From positions 41,747-105,746 of the forward strand of contig NZ_FNRM01000001.1 in assembly GCF_900107845.1 (NCBI RefSeq): DNA of 64,000 bases. Reading direction: 5' to 3'. The notes under the pieces are model-generated. The model was given only the letters and a program-made list of their open reading frames with translations, did not search any database and was not told the origin of the DNA. The DNA is from Alkalimonas amylolytica (lineage in GTDB: Bacteria > Pseudomonadota > Gammaproteobacteria > Enterobacterales > Alteromonadaceae). Numbering within the stretch: the stretch's first letter is position 1; each line of letters begins with the position of its first letter. The position numbers and the translations under genes were made by a program. This document shows, in pieces, positions 33,953 to 43,300 of the stretch.

Positions 33953-35359
33953 TTAAAGGCTGATTTGTTGTCCTTTAGTCGCAATTTCGACTTCCAAGCC
34001 CTGTGCAGCCATTTCCTGCTGCAACACCTGCTGTGCCTTACTTTCACCATGCACCAACCAGAACTTTGGCTGACCACCAATGGCCTTAGCCCACTGCAAC
34101 AGCTCGCTTTGGCCGGCATGGGCGGAAAATCCCCCTATGGTGTGTACTTTAGCCTTAACGACAATATCTTGACCAAACAGCTTGATGCGTTGCTCGCCAT
34201 CGACCAGCCGTCGTCCCAAAGTGCCTTGTGCCTGAAAGCCAACAAAAATCAGATGATTGGAGTTTTTCCATAAGTTATGTTTAAAGTGGTGCACGATGCG
34301 GCCGCCATTGCACATGCCACTGCCGGCAATAATGATAGCCCCTTGCTTAAAGCGGTTGATAGCCATGGAGTCTTCCACCGTTTCCGATAGTTTCAGAATA
34401 GGCAGGAAAGAGGCCAAATCGCGCACATTTTGCTGCTTCAGAATGCGGGTATCATCTGGGTCCATACTGTGAAAGAAGCGGTCATAAATTTCAGTGATGC
34501 TGATCGCCATTGGGCTGTCTAAAAACACCACCTTTTGTTTTAGTTTGCCCTGATGATACAAAACACCGAGATAGTACAAAATCTCCTGCGAACGGCCCAA
34601 AGCAAAAGCTGGAATATACACATTGCCGCCCGCCTCGTAGGCGGCGTCGAGCGCAGCCGCAAACTCCGCCACCGTGTGCTCCACATCCTGATGATTGCGA
34701 TCGCCATAGGTACTTTCCATCAGTACCACATCGGCATGTTCAATCTGCGTAGGATCGTGCATCAGCACAGTAGCAGGATTGCCCAGATCACCGGAGAATA
34801 CCAGGTGCCGCATGCCTTGCTTACCTTTTAGCCATAGCTGCACAATGGCCGAGCCAAGAATATGACCGGCATCGTTAAACTCCAGCTCCATACCCGGCAT
34901 CGGCACCAGGCGCTTGTTGTAGGGTTGAGGTTCGCATAAATCCACTACCCGCTCTGCATCGCTCAACTGCATCACCGGTTGCATTTCTTTTTTACCGGCC
35001 CGGGCAGCTCGCTTGTTTTTCCACTCCAGATCTTTCAAATACAAATGCACCGAGTCTTTTAACAGTACCGGCAGTAACTCAGCGGTGCCCTTGGTGCAGT
35101 AAATTTTGCCATGAAAGCCTTTGGCAACCAGCAAAGGCAACAAGCCACTGTGATCAATATGCGCATGGGATAAGATCACCGCATCAATATCTTTGGGCCG
35201 GAACTGAAAACGGAACTTGTGCCACTCGCGGATTTGATCGCTTCCTTGCACCATGCCGCAATCGAGCAGTATTTTTTTATCGTTTAAATCCACCAGATAA
35301 CAAGAGCCGGTGACTTGTCCGGCTCCGCCGATGAAAGTGAGTTGCGCATTAACTGGCAT
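33953..35359 (-). CDS. Beta-CASP metallo-beta-lactamase-fold RNA nuclease
   Basis: About 468 residues. The metallo-beta-lactamase core carries the metal motif SHAHIDHSG, FNDAGHILGSA (motif 3) and VFSGDLG (motif 4); the beta-CASP insert includes MESTYGDRNH; the C-terminal part has the CASP His motifs (VHTIGGFSAHAGQ and VHGE). These proteins process RNA (CPSF73/YSH1-like, bacterial RNase J-related). The start ATG 35359 (MPVNAQLTFIGG) has AGGAG at the right distance; the longer frame to 35431 overlaps the transporter gene. It overlaps the transporter gene's 3' end by 11 bp and is likely coupled to it. Confidence 0.9.
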   Translation of the reverse strand: MPVNAQLTFIGGAGQVTGSCYLVDLNDKKILLDCGMVQGSDQIREWHKFRFQFRPKDIDAVILSHAHIDHSGLLPLLVAKGFHGKIYCTKGTAELLPVLLKDSVHLYLKDLEWKNKRAARAGKKEMQPVMQLSDAERVVDLCEPQPYNKRLVPMPGMELEFNDAGHILGSAIVQLWLKGKQGMRHLVFSGDLGNPATVLMHDPTQIEHADVVLMESTYGDRNHQDVEHTVAEFAAALDAAYEAGGNVYIPAFALGRSQEILYYLGVLYHQGKLKQKVVFLDSPMAISITEIYDRFFHSMDPDDTRILKQQNVRDLASFLPILKLSETVEDSMAINRFKQGAIIIAGSGMCNGGRIVHHFKHNLWKNSNHLIFVGFQAQGTLGRRLVDGEQRIKLFGQDIVVKAKVHTIGGFSAHAGQSELLQWAKAIGGQPKFWLVHGESKAQQVLQQEMAAQGLEVEIATKGQQISL

Positions 35360-36962
35360 GAAGTTCTCCTGATTCTGTTTCAGTAGGGACAGCCGCTTGC
35401 TGCCGCTCGTAGTGTTGTTGGATTTGGGCAACCCCCAACATCGCCTTAGTCAAGTGATGATCGAAGCGGCGCAGCTCAGCCAGTCGCAGCAACCACTCTC
35501 CGCCCTGCCCACTATGCAAAGCTGCATTTAACTGCTCAGGTGCTACCAGCTGTTGTTTCTGTTCAGCCCGCCAGCGACTGATCTCGCGATACAATCCAGA
35601 GATCTGGCCGGCACCAGCGGGTAAACTCAACGTGGCCAACTGACGCCAAAACTCAGCCTCTACCCGAATGCTGGCTCGGTCATGCTCAAAGCGATGTTCC
35701 AGCTGAGGCAGCATTTGCAACAAGAGCTCGACCCTCAGCTGACTTTTTGCCAGCGCATTCAATAAGTCGGACTCATCCGATTGCAGCGGCTGCTGGCCTA
35801 GCTGACTGCTGAACTGAGCAATGGTACGTTGCGATTGACGCAGTTCATCCAGCACGGACTGCTCCACGGGTTTACGATCCACGCTGCCAGCCAAGCGGCA
35901 TAACTGCTGCAACACCTGCTGCTGCTCCATGGTCAGAGTTTTAAGTGCAAGCGCTGGTATAGCCAAACTGGACTGATCAAGCATCCGCAGCCGGTCACTA
36001 GGCTGACGGCGGAAACGACCATTTAACCACAGCACCAACCGATCGCTGATCGGCCACATCAGTATCACGCCCAGCAGGTTAAACAAGGTATGAAACAAGG
36101 CCAGACTAAAAGCGGCATGATGGACATCAAACAACTGGTGCTGCAACCACAGCAACAGCCAAAGCAAGGGCTGCAACAACAGCAAAGCCACCACAGCGGT
36201 AAGTACATTGAAAATCAAATGCAGCATAGCCAACCGCTTGGCTTTAGCTGTGGCGGTTAAAGCAGACAACAAAGCGGTCGAGGTGGTACCAAGATTAGCA
36301 CCAATAACAAAGGCAGCGCCCAGACTAAGTGGCACCACACCACTGGCAACTGCGGTAATTACCAGCGCAATCACGGCCGCTGATGCCTGCATAATGGTGG
36401 TTAACAAGGTACCAATCAGTACAGCCAGCAAAATACCCAGAATGCCAAGCTCAACCAGCCAGCCAAACTCGATATCGACAAAGGCTGCATCAAAGCTGTC
36501 CTTTAGCAAGCCAATGCCCAAAAACATCAGACCAAAACCCGCCAGGCCCTGACCACTGCCTTGCCAGGCACGCTGTTTAACAAAAGACTTTAACAAGATA
36601 CCAATGCCTATCAGCGGCAGTGCCAGGGCATCAATTTTAAATTGCAGACCAACCAGGGCAACAAACCAACCGGTAAAGGAGGTGCCAACATTGCTGCCGT
36701 AAATCACATAAGCAGCATTGCGAAGTGACAGCAGATTGGCGTTAACAAAACCGATGGTGGTCACTGTGACAGCGGTGGATGATTGCACAGCTACGGTTGC
36801 AGCCGTGCCGATTACCAATCCATGGACAGGTTTCCCAGTCCAGCGCTGCAGGCCAGTAACCAGATTATTGCCGGCGGCTTTTTTCAGGCCGAGCGTCATC
36901 CACTCCATGCCAAGCAGAATAAGGCCAAGAGCGCCGAGCGCCATTAATCCATCGGTCATCAT
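35349..36962 (-). CDS. Na/Pi cotransporter family protein with PhoU-like tail
   Basis: A 537-residue membrane protein. Two inverted transport repeats of the Na/Pi-II type carry AVQSSTAVTVTTIG and MQASAAVIALVI, and further family segments GSNVGTSFTG and GANLGTTSTA. The C-terminal third (about 340-520) is helical and soluble, as in the PhoU-like domains fused to bacterial NptA-type proteins. It probably imports or exports phosphate with Na+. The downstream nuclease gene overlaps it. Confidence 0.92.
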   Translation of the reverse strand: MMTDGLMALGALGLILLGMEWMTLGLKKAAGNNLVTGLQRWTGKPVHGLVIGTAATVAVQSSTAVTVTTIGFVNANLLSLRNAAYVIYGSNVGTSFTGWFVALVGLQFKIDALALPLIGIGILLKSFVKQRAWQGSGQGLAGFGLMFLGIGLLKDSFDAAFVDIEFGWLVELGILGILLAVLIGTLLTTIMQASAAVIALVITAVASGVVPLSLGAAFVIGANLGTTSTALLSALTATAKAKRLAMLHLIFNVLTAVVALLLLQPLLWLLLWLQHQLFDVHHAAFSLALFHTLFNLLGVILMWPISDRLVLWLNGRFRRQPSDRLRMLDQSSLAIPALALKTLTMEQQQVLQQLCRLAGSVDRKPVEQSVLDELRQSQRTIAQFSSQLGQQPLQSDESDLLNALAKSQLRVELLLQMLPQLEHRFEHDRASIRVEAEFWRQLATLSLPAGAGQISGLYREISRWRAEQKQQLVAPEQLNAALHSGQGGEWLLRLAELRRFDHHLTKAMLGVAQIQQHYERQQAAVPTETESGELHAS

Positions 36963-37102
36963 CTGACTGCTACAATCCTTTTGGTTGTGACTGCGTCATT
37001 GTGACACAGCTCAATGCACGTTAATCTTAGTTTAAATCAAAGCAGGTCGCATTCTTTACCGTATTTGCCTGCATAAAAAACAACCACTTATCAGGAGTCA
37101 TT

Positions 37103-37993
37103 ATGTCCAATCACCACCACAATGGGTTACATCGGCGTCATTTGAACAGTGCACAGGACTCCGTAGAGGCCATTAGTCAATTGCAGGATCATGCCTCCTA
37201 TCGCCTGGCTTTTGCCGATCACAACTTTTTGTTGCAGGATGAATTGCGTCATGTACGGTTACAGCTGGAGTATTTAAAGCCACAACTGGTGCTCGAGCAG
37301 CACGGTATTAATGCTACTCTGGTGGTGTTTGGCAGTGCTCGTTTTCTGGCTCCGCAAGATGCCAAGCATGCGCTTGAGCAAGCTGAAAGCGCCCTTAACG
37401 CCGCACCTGCAGACCAGAAGCTGCAGCAACGTGTTCAACAGGCCAAACGTGATCTGAGCAATAGCCGTTACTACCAGGCATCGCGGGATTTTGCCTATCT
37501 GGTCGCTGAGCACAGCCAGCGCAGGCCGGAAGAGCAGCTGACCATTATCAGTGGTGGTGGCCCTGGTATTATGGAGGCTGCTAATCGGGGCGCGATGGAA
37601 GCAGGCAGTGCCAGCATTGGTCTGAACATTGTGTTGCCAAAAGAGCAGCATCCCAACCCCTACATTACGCCGGAGTTTTGCTTTCAGTTTCACTACTTTG
37701 CCATTCGCAAGATGCACTTTTTACAGCGCGCTCGCGCTCTGGTCGCTTTTCCGGGCGGCTTTGGTACTTTGGATGAGCTGTTTGAAACCCTGACCCTGCT
37801 GCAAACCAAAAAGGCCGAAGCGGTGCCAGTGGTATTGTACGATGAAGCCTTTTGGCGGCGCTTGATCAACTTTGATTTGCTGGTCGAGACCGGGGTTATC
37901 AGTTCAACCGATCTTGAACTGATTCGCTTTGTTGATACGCCAGAACAAGCCTGGCAGGTGATCCGTGATTTTTATCAGCTAACAGATATCTAA
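37103..37993 (+). CDS. LOG-family (TIGR00730-like) protein
   Basis: A 296-residue protein with the LOG motifs GGGPGIMEAANRGA and PGGFGTLDELFE. Family members release free cytokinin-type bases from nucleoside 5'-monophosphates; in bacteria the physiological substrate is often unknown, and the older label 'lysine decarboxylase' is not supported. An N-terminal extension of about 75 residues is longer than in short LOG proteins and is similar in layout to the PpnN group, but the protein lacks PpnN's full length. A Shine-Dalgarno CAGGAG precedes the start. Confidence 0.85.
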   Translation: MSNHHHNGLHRRHLNSAQDSVEAISQLQDHASYRLAFADHNFLLQDELRHVRLQLEYLKPQLVLEQHGINATLVVFGSARFLAPQDAKHALEQAESALNAAPADQKLQQRVQQAKRDLSNSRYYQASRDFAYLVAEHSQRRPEEQLTIISGGGPGIMEAANRGAMEAGSASIGLNIVLPKEQHPNPYITPEFCFQFHYFAIRKMHFLQRARALVAFPGGFGTLDELFETLTLLQTKKAEAVPVVLYDEAFWRRLINFDLLVETGVISSTDLELIRFVDTPEQAWQVIRDFYQLTDI

Positions 37994-37999
37994 GTGCGC

Positions 38000-39133
38000 T
38001 TAGCTTCTGCCATCGGTAGCTTTTTGCAGCAGCTGCCGGCTTTCATCCAGGAACTGGCCGGCCAGCTCGCCGAAATAGGCCTTGCCTTTATTAAATTCGG
38101 CCATCAGCGCCGCTTTGTCGGCGCCTTGTACCAGGTCAAGCACCTGCGAAAAACGCTGTAAGTAGCGCTCAAGCAACTCCGATGTTTGAACCGAAGACAG
38201 CATGATATCGGCATAAAGCTCGGCATTTTGCGCAAACAAACGACCTATCATCGCCAGCTCCAACCGGTATATCGGCGAGCTTAGTGCGAGCAACTCGCTG
38301 AGTTCAGCGTTTTCTTCAGCCAGATGCACGCCATACACCAAGGAAGTGAAGTGACGCATCCCCTGGATCAGCTGCATACGTTCATCGTGTACTTCGGCAC
38401 TTTGCTCAACCAGTTCAGCACCCCAGACCACCAGTTGCTGACGTAGCCAATCCGAGCGATCCGCGAAGCGGCCGTCACACACCACAATCACTTGCTTCAC
38501 CAGATTACTGACATCTGGACCAAACATCGGGTGCAACCCCAGCACCGGTCCAGCATGTCTGGCCAGCATGCAAGCCAGCGGTTGTTGCTTAATACTGGTG
38601 ATATCAGCCAGCAGACAATCTGCTGGTAATTCCGGTAATTGCTCAATCAGCTGGCAAGTTAAGGTAATGGGTGTTGCCATTAGCACCAGGGCTGCGCCCT
38701 GGCACAGCTGTGGCGCTTTGGACCAATCATTGGCTTCCAGTACCTCGACCTGATAGCCAGAACGTTGAAACAAACTGACAAAGCGGCTGCCGAGGGCACC
38801 GGCCCCGCCGACCACTACCACTTTGCCTCCACCTGACCGGCAACATACAAAGCTGTGTTCCTGCGTTTGATAAGACTCGCGCATCACCCGGCGCAATACG
38901 TCCTCGACCAGCTCTGGTGATAAACCATGCTGCTCGGCTTGCTCCCGCCTGGCTTGCAGCAGAGCCTGCTCGCGCGCTGGCATATAAACGGGCAAACCGA
39001 ACTGTTGCTTCACCCGGCCAACTTCGGCGGTCACCTGAGCACGTCGGGCCAGTAGCTGCACCAACTCGGTATCGATGGCATCAATCTGCTGACGCAACGG
39101 CGTCAGCGCCTGTTGCTCCGGTGTTTGAGTCAT
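38000..39133 (-). CDS. tyrA: Chorismate mutase/prephenate dehydrogenase (T-protein)
   Basis: Bifunctional enzyme of 377 residues for tyrosine synthesis. Chorismate mutase covers about 1-90 (LRQQIDAIDTELVQLLARRAQVT), then the NAD-binding prephenate dehydrogenase from about 100 (KVVVVGGAGALGSRFVSLF; LGLHPMFGPDV; GMRHFTSLVYG). The true start is ATG 39133, which overlaps the aroF stop by four bases (ATGA); the open frame continues upstream inside aroF. Expressed as aroF-tyrA operon, as in enterics. Confidence 0.96.
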   Translation of the reverse strand: MTQTPEQQALTPLRQQIDAIDTELVQLLARRAQVTAEVGRVKQQFGLPVYMPAREQALLQARREQAEQHGLSPELVEDVLRRVMRESYQTQEHSFVCCRSGGGKVVVVGGAGALGSRFVSLFQRSGYQVEVLEANDWSKAPQLCQGAALVLMATPITLTCQLIEQLPELPADCLLADITSIKQQPLACMLARHAGPVLGLHPMFGPDVSNLVKQVIVVCDGRFADRSDWLRQQLVVWGAELVEQSAEVHDERMQLIQGMRHFTSLVYGVHLAEENAELSELLALSSPIYRLELAMIGRLFAQNAELYADIMLSSVQTSELLERYLQRFSQVLDLVQGADKAALMAEFNKGKAYFGELAGQFLDESRQLLQKATDGRS

Positions 39134-40188
39134 GCCGCTGCCACCAGTGTTTGCATGCGCAAATGGCACTCCGCCAGCAGCTTGGCCGTGGTTTCCCAGT
39201 CGATGCAGGCATCGGTGACAGAAACACCATACAAAGGCGCCTTGCCGTTCACAATGTCCTGCCGACCGGCGTGCAAATGGCTTTCCAGCATAATGCCAAT
39301 AATGGCGGCATTGCCTGCCTGGCGCTGAGCAATCACCTCTTGGGCGACCAGCCCCTGACGGTTGTGATCTTTGTTGGAGTTGCCGTGGCTGCAATCCACC
39401 ACGATGGCAGTCGCCAAATCCAATTTATTCAAAGCCGTCACCGCCTCGGCAATACTGGCTGCGCCATAATTTGGCTTTTTTCCACCCCGCAAGATGATAT
39501 GGCCATCCGGGTTGCCCTGGGTTTCGACCAGAGCGACTTCGCCACGTTGGTTCATACCAATGAAGCGATGCGGGCTGGCCGCCGATTGCAAGGCATTCAG
39601 TGCTATGCCCAAATTGCCATCGGTACCATTTTTAAAGCCAACCGGCATCGACAGGCCACTGGCCATCTCACGGTGCGTCTGGGACTCGACGGTACGGGCA
39701 CCAATGGCGGCCCAGCAAATCAGATCCGACATGTACTGCGGGCTGATCGGATCCAGCGCCTCGGTCGCGGTTGGTAATTCCATTTCAATCAGCTTCAGCA
39801 ACAACTCTCGTCCCCAGGTCAGGCCGGTTTCCAGATCAAAAGAATCGTTCAGATGGGGATCATTGATAAAACCTTTCCAGCCAACAGTGGTGCGCGGCTT
39901 TTCAAAATAGACCCGCATCACGATGTAAAGACTATCGCTATACCGCTGCTGCAACTCTTTTAAGCGCTCGGCGTATTCCAGCGCGGAGACTGGATCATGG
40001 ATAGAGCAAGGGCCGGTCACCACCAACAACCTGGGATCGCGACCATGAATAATATCGGCAATTATCTGGCGCGACTGCTGCACAAAGACGGCCCCTTGTT
40101 CCGATAGCGGTAAAGCTTGTTTCAACACATTAGGCGGGCTTAAAGGTCTTTCTGCGGCAATGCGCAGATCATCAACACGGGTGGTCAT
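39130..40188 (-). CDS. aroF: 3-deoxy-7-phosphoheptulonate synthase (DAHP synthase, class I)
   Basis: First enzyme of the shikimate pathway, condensing PEP with erythrose 4-phosphate; 352 residues. Signatures VVTGPCSIHDP, YFEKPRTTVGWKG and ARTVESQTHREMASGLSMPVGFKNGTDG are intact. Linkage to tyrA suggests the tyrosine-sensitive isozyme (AroF); that is an inference. ATG 40188 (MTTRVDDLRIAAERP) is preferred over the frame opening at 40251. A candidate TyrR box lies about 85 bp upstream. Confidence 0.95.
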   Translation of the reverse strand: MTTRVDDLRIAAERPLSPPNVLKQALPLSEQGAVFVQQSRQIIADIIHGRDPRLLVVTGPCSIHDPVSALEYAERLKELQQRYSDSLYIVMRVYFEKPRTTVGWKGFINDPHLNDSFDLETGLTWGRELLLKLIEMELPTATEALDPISPQYMSDLICWAAIGARTVESQTHREMASGLSMPVGFKNGTDGNLGIALNALQSAASPHRFIGMNQRGEVALVETQGNPDGHIILRGGKKPNYGAASIAEAVTALNKLDLATAIVVDCSHGNSNKDHNRQGLVAQEVIAQRQAGNAAIIGIMLESHLHAGRQDIVNGKAPLYGVSVTDACIDWETTAKLLAECHLRMQTLVAAA

Positions 40189-40271
40189 CAGGGAGACTCC
40201 TCTAAAAGCACCCTTAAGTGTATGGCAGGCTGGCTGCTGTTGCCGTCTCATCGGAGCAGGCCCTTGCCACC

Positions 40272-40289
40272 CGTAAACTTAAGAGTACA
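40272..40289 (-). promoter_or_regulatory. Candidate TyrR box upstream of aroF-tyrA
   Basis: On the minus strand the site reads TGTACTCTTAAGTTTACG, close to the TyrR consensus TGTAAA-N6-TTTACA (nine of twelve defined positions) with the right spacing. It sits 84-101 bp before the aroF start. No tyrR gene is in the window. Confidence 0.5.
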
Positions 40290-40440
40290 AATCGTATCTA
40301 ATTAATTACAGATTGACAGTGTACCCAGATGAAAAGCCAAGTTCAACCCCATTAAGGCCATTATTTTCGGGGGTTCCCACACAAATTGATTCAGCTGAAT
40401 GCGTAACGAATACTATACAAAAGGAATGCCGAAGCTGATC

Positions 40441-41040
40441 TTAACGCAACTCAGCTCTAAGCTGCTGATAGGCCTGCCGGATCCGAACAAAGTGCTCGGC
40501 ATCACCGCCACGATCCGGGTGATGCTTGAGCGCCAAACTTCGGTATTGGCGCTTTAACAGGGCTAGATCGCAAGGCCAGCTTAGCTGCAACAAAGTACAG
40601 GCCTGCTGCCGGCTGAACTCTGGCACTGATACCACAGTCCGGCTGGCAAACTGCTGCCAAAAATCCTCCAGCTGCTGCGCCAGGGTGTCAGCATCCATCT
40701 GGTAGAAATTCGCCCAATCCAAATAGTACTGAGCGCGGCCTTGATCCTGAGCCGATAATTGCTGGGCCAGGTATGGTAAAAGCTCAACTTTCGCCAGGCC
40801 AATGTCCAGCCAGGCCACTTCATCAAGCAGCCATTGTTTCTGAATACGATACAATAGGTGCTGCAGCACAAAATGACGTTGGAACAGCGCATAGTGTGGA
40901 TCCGAGGGCGCATTGGTTAGCTGCAGGCCAAGCCGTTGCAACAGCTGCTGTTCAGTGACAATACCGCTGCTTTGCAGCAGGATGGTTTCCAGCTGGCCTT
41001 GCAGTAAATGTAGTTGCGGGGTAGGAAGCGGTGCTTGCAT
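40441..41040 (-). CDS. DnaJ-related J-domain protein
   Basis: About 199 residues. The C-terminal 50 residues form a J domain: LLKRQYRSLALKHHPDRGGDAEHFVRIRQAYQQL with the essential HPD tripeptide. The N-terminal part fits the 'DNA-J related' family (PF12339-type; LETILLQSSGIVTEQQLLQRL). It probably stimulates an Hsp70 partner. ATG 41040 (MQAPLPTPQLHLL) is preferred; the frame opens at 41136 but the extra residues are unlike a protein. Confidence 0.85.
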   Translation of the reverse strand: MQAPLPTPQLHLLQGQLETILLQSSGIVTEQQLLQRLGLQLTNAPSDPHYALFQRHFVLQHLLYRIQKQWLLDEVAWLDIGLAKVELLPYLAQQLSAQDQGRAQYYLDWANFYQMDADTLAQQLEDFWQQFASRTVVSVPEFSRQQACTLLQLSWPCDLALLKRQYRSLALKHHPDRGGDAEHFVRIRQAYQQLRAELR

Positions 41041-41172
41041 ATAAGTACAGTGCCAGAGCCATGTTGTTGAGGCAAGCCTCCCCAACAAAAAATCGCCCGG
41101 CCCCATGGTGACACACGTCAAGATAGCTTGAAACACGCAACTGCGTGGAGCCCCGGACGGGTCACGCAGTAC

Positions 41173-41205
41173 AAAAAAGGCCGGCCTATAAAGGCCAGCC
41201 TTTTT
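41173..41205 (-). terminator. Terminator after rplS
   Basis: A long stem (arms about 41173-41185 and 41192-41205 with one mismatch, loop about TATAAA) with a T run on each side; on the minus strand it closes the rpsP-rimM-trmD-rplS operon. Confidence 0.9.
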
Positions 41206-41223
41206 GAGTACAGCAAAAAGTGC

Positions 41224-41583
41224 TTAGTTAAGCTTTTCGCGGATACGCGCTGATTTACCTGAACGATCGCGTAAGTAGTACAGTTTGGCACGACGTACCG
41301 CACCGCGACGCTTAACAGTGATGCTATCAACCAAAGGGCTGTGCGTCTGGAACACACGCTCTACACCTTCACCATTCGATACTTTACGTACCGTGAATGA
41401 AGAATGCAGGCCGCGGTTACGCTTGGCAATCACCACACCTTCGTAGGCCTGAAGACGGGTTTTCTCGCCTTCTTTTACACGTACCTGAACGACCACGGTA
41501 TCACCCGGGGCAAAAGCTGGTACGTCTTGCTTCAGTTGCTCATCTTCAAGCTGCTTGATGATGTTTTGGCTTACTTTGCTCAT
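41224..41583 (-). CDS. rplS: 50S ribosomal protein L19
   Basis: 119 residues, the normal length. Typical L19 sequence: [48 protein letters not shown] and [18 protein letters not shown]. It sits at the 30S-50S interface. Last gene of the conserved rpsP-rimM-trmD-rplS operon, 22 bp after trmD. Confidence 0.98.
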   Translation of the reverse strand: MSKVSQNIIKQLEDEQLKQDVPAFAPGDTVVVQVRVKEGEKTRLQAYEGVVIAKRNRGLHSSFTVRKVSNGEGVERVFQTHSPLVDSITVKRRGAVRRAKLYYLRDRSGKSARIREKLN

Positions 41584-41605
41584 AACAATCTCTCTTTACC
41601 TGGAG

Positions 41606-42382
41606 TTAACTGTCTTTCTGCTGCAGCGCCTGGTGTTCCTGTTGGAACTCTGCCAGTAACTGTCGCTGCTCCTCAGTCAGAGCCAGGAAATTTAACATAT
41701 CTGGCCGTCGTAACCAGGTCCTACCGAGGGCCTGTTTCAGACGCCAGCGTCTAATTTTGTCGTGGTGACCACTCAGCAAAACCTGTGGTACCTCTTTGTT
41801 TGCTAACACTTCGGGCCGGGTATAGTGTGGACAATCCAGCAAACCGGATGCAAACGAATCCTGCTCTGCCGATAAATCATGCCCTAGCACGCCAGGAACC
41901 AATCGTGACACTGCATCAATCAATGTCATGGCCGGTAACTCGCCCCCGCTTAACACGTAATCACCAATTGACCATTCTTCGTCAATTTCGGTTTCAATCA
42001 CGCGCTCGTCAATGCCTTCGTAGCGCCCTGCAACCAGCAATAGCTTGCTATGCTGCGCCAACTCCTGCACCCCTTGTTGGTCTAACTTCCGACCTTGCGG
42101 CGAAAGGTAGATGGTGTGCACCTTGCCTCCTGCAGCAGCTTTAGCTGCGCGAATGGCGTCGGTGAGTGGCTGTACCATCATCAACATGCCAGGTCCGCCC
42201 CCATAAGGCCGGTCATCGACGGTGCGGTGTTTATCCGTGGTAAAATCCCGCGGATTCCAGCACTGCACATCAATCAGCCCATGGCGCAAAGCCCGCCCGG
42301 TCACCCCATACTGCGTAATTGCCTGAAACATCTCCGGGAACAAGGAAACAACCCCGACCCAAAGCTTGCATGGTTCCGGCAT
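41606..42382 (-). CDS. trmD: tRNA (guanine37-N1)-methyltransferase
   Basis: SAM-dependent enzyme that forms m1G37 and prevents frameshifting; 258 residues. The trefoil-knot SAM site is visible in [17 protein letters not shown] and [17 protein letters not shown], plus [12 protein letters not shown]. The start overlaps the rimM stop (TAATG). In operon with rpsP, rimM and rplS. Confidence 0.98.
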   Translation of the reverse strand: MPEPCKLWVGVVSLFPEMFQAITQYGVTGRALRHGLIDVQCWNPRDFTTDKHRTVDDRPYGGGPGMLMMVQPLTDAIRAAKAAAGGKVHTIYLSPQGRKLDQQGVQELAQHSKLLLVAGRYEGIDERVIETEIDEEWSIGDYVLSGGELPAMTLIDAVSRLVPGVLGHDLSAEQDSFASGLLDCPHYTRPEVLANKEVPQVLLSGHHDKIRRWRLKQALGRTWLRRPDMLNFLALTEEQRQLLAEFQQEHQALQQKDS

Positions 42383-42912
42383 TAAAAAGCGGGATCCCAG
42401 TCGACGACAATACGTCGCTCAGTCAGGTTAATGTCTTTAATGACCGTATTGGTTAAAAAAGGCAGCAACCGTTCTTTCTTACCAAATGCATCGGTGCGGT
42501 TGGCTTTCACCACCAGCACATCGTTGGAACCGGTTTCCATCATGTCGCTGACCTCACCGAGGTGATAGCCCGCTTCATTCACCACCGCCAGACCCATCAG
42601 GTCTTTCCAGTAGTAATCACCCTCGCCAAGCGCTGGCAATACACTGCTTGGTACGGCAATATCGGCATTGACCAGACGCTGCGCCTGATCACGGTCCGCG
42701 ATCCCATCCAACTTGGCAATCAAACCATTGCTATGGCGTTTCCAGCTGGTAACCTGCATTTGTTGTTGACGCCCCTGAACACTGACTACCCAGGGTGTAT
42801 AATCAAAAATCCCTTCCGGGAAATCCGTATAGCTGTTCACTTTCAGCCAGCCGTTGATACCGTAAACCGCACCAAACTTGCCAACCAAAATCAGTTCATC
42901 GTTCGAACTCAA
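42382..42912 (-). CDS. rimM: Ribosome maturation factor RimM
   Basis: Assembly factor for the 30S head domain that binds S19; 176 residues. The N-terminal RimM domain ([20 protein letters not shown]) and C-terminal PRC-barrel ([34 protein letters not shown]) are complete. Lies between rpsP (26 bp upstream) and trmD (overlapping). Confidence 0.97.
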   Translation of the reverse strand: MSSNDELILVGKFGAVYGINGWLKVNSYTDFPEGIFDYTPWVVSVQGRQQQMQVTSWKRHSNGLIAKLDGIADRDQAQRLVNADIAVPSSVLPALGEGDYYWKDLMGLAVVNEAGYHLGEVSDMMETGSNDVLVVKANRTDAFGKKERLLPFLTNTVIKDINLTERRIVVDWDPAF

Positions 42913-42938
42913 GCGACAACTCCACAGATCAGGCTAAA

Positions 42939-43190
42939 TTAAGCCGCAGCTTTTTTAGCAGTTTTTACCAGGTTTGCAACACGCTCACTCAAAGATGCAC
43001 CTTGTGCAACCCAGTGATTCACGCGCTCCAGGTCCAGACGCAGTTTTTCTTCCGTGCCGCTGGCGATTGGGTTAAAGAAACCAACACGCTCAATAAAACG
43101 GCCATCACGGGAAAAACGGCTGTCCGCAACCACAACTTGGTAAAAAGGACGCTTTTTCGCGCCACCACGTTGTAAACGAATAGTTACCAT
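42939..43190 (-). CDS. rpsP: 30S ribosomal protein S16
   Basis: 83 residues with the standard S16 sequence ([22 protein letters not shown] and IERVGFFNP). First gene of the operon; promoter presumably in the 110-bp region shared with the ffh 3' end. Confidence 0.98.
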   Translation of the reverse strand: MVTIRLQRGGAKKRPFYQVVVADSRFSRDGRFIERVGFFNPIASGTEEKLRLDLERVNHWVAQGASLSERVANLVKTAKKAAA

Positions 43191-43233
43191 ACCGTCCTCT
43201 AAGTTTTCGTTCAGGTTTTAAAAAATAACAACA

Positions 43234-43251
43234 CCTCCGACGGTTCGGAGG
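43234..43251 (-). terminator. Hairpin after ffh, before rpsP
   Basis: 7-bp GC-rich stem (43234-43240 with 43245-43251), loop CGGT, with a T-rich stretch following on the minus strand. It probably ends ffh transcription; some read-through into rpsP is possible. Confidence 0.75.
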
Positions 43252-43300
43252 GCTGGTGCATTGTACGGATTTTTACCCCGATTGCAAGGCATTTCGCGGC

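Noticed and set aside
33701-34273. 190-codon plus-strand ORF over the nuclease 3' end
   Set aside because: More than half is antisense to the conserved beta-CASP gene, and the start lies in a region without coding signals.
39131-39777. Plus-strand ORFs across tyrA-aroF
   Set aside because: Antisense shadows of clearly conserved enzymes; no ribosome site or family match.
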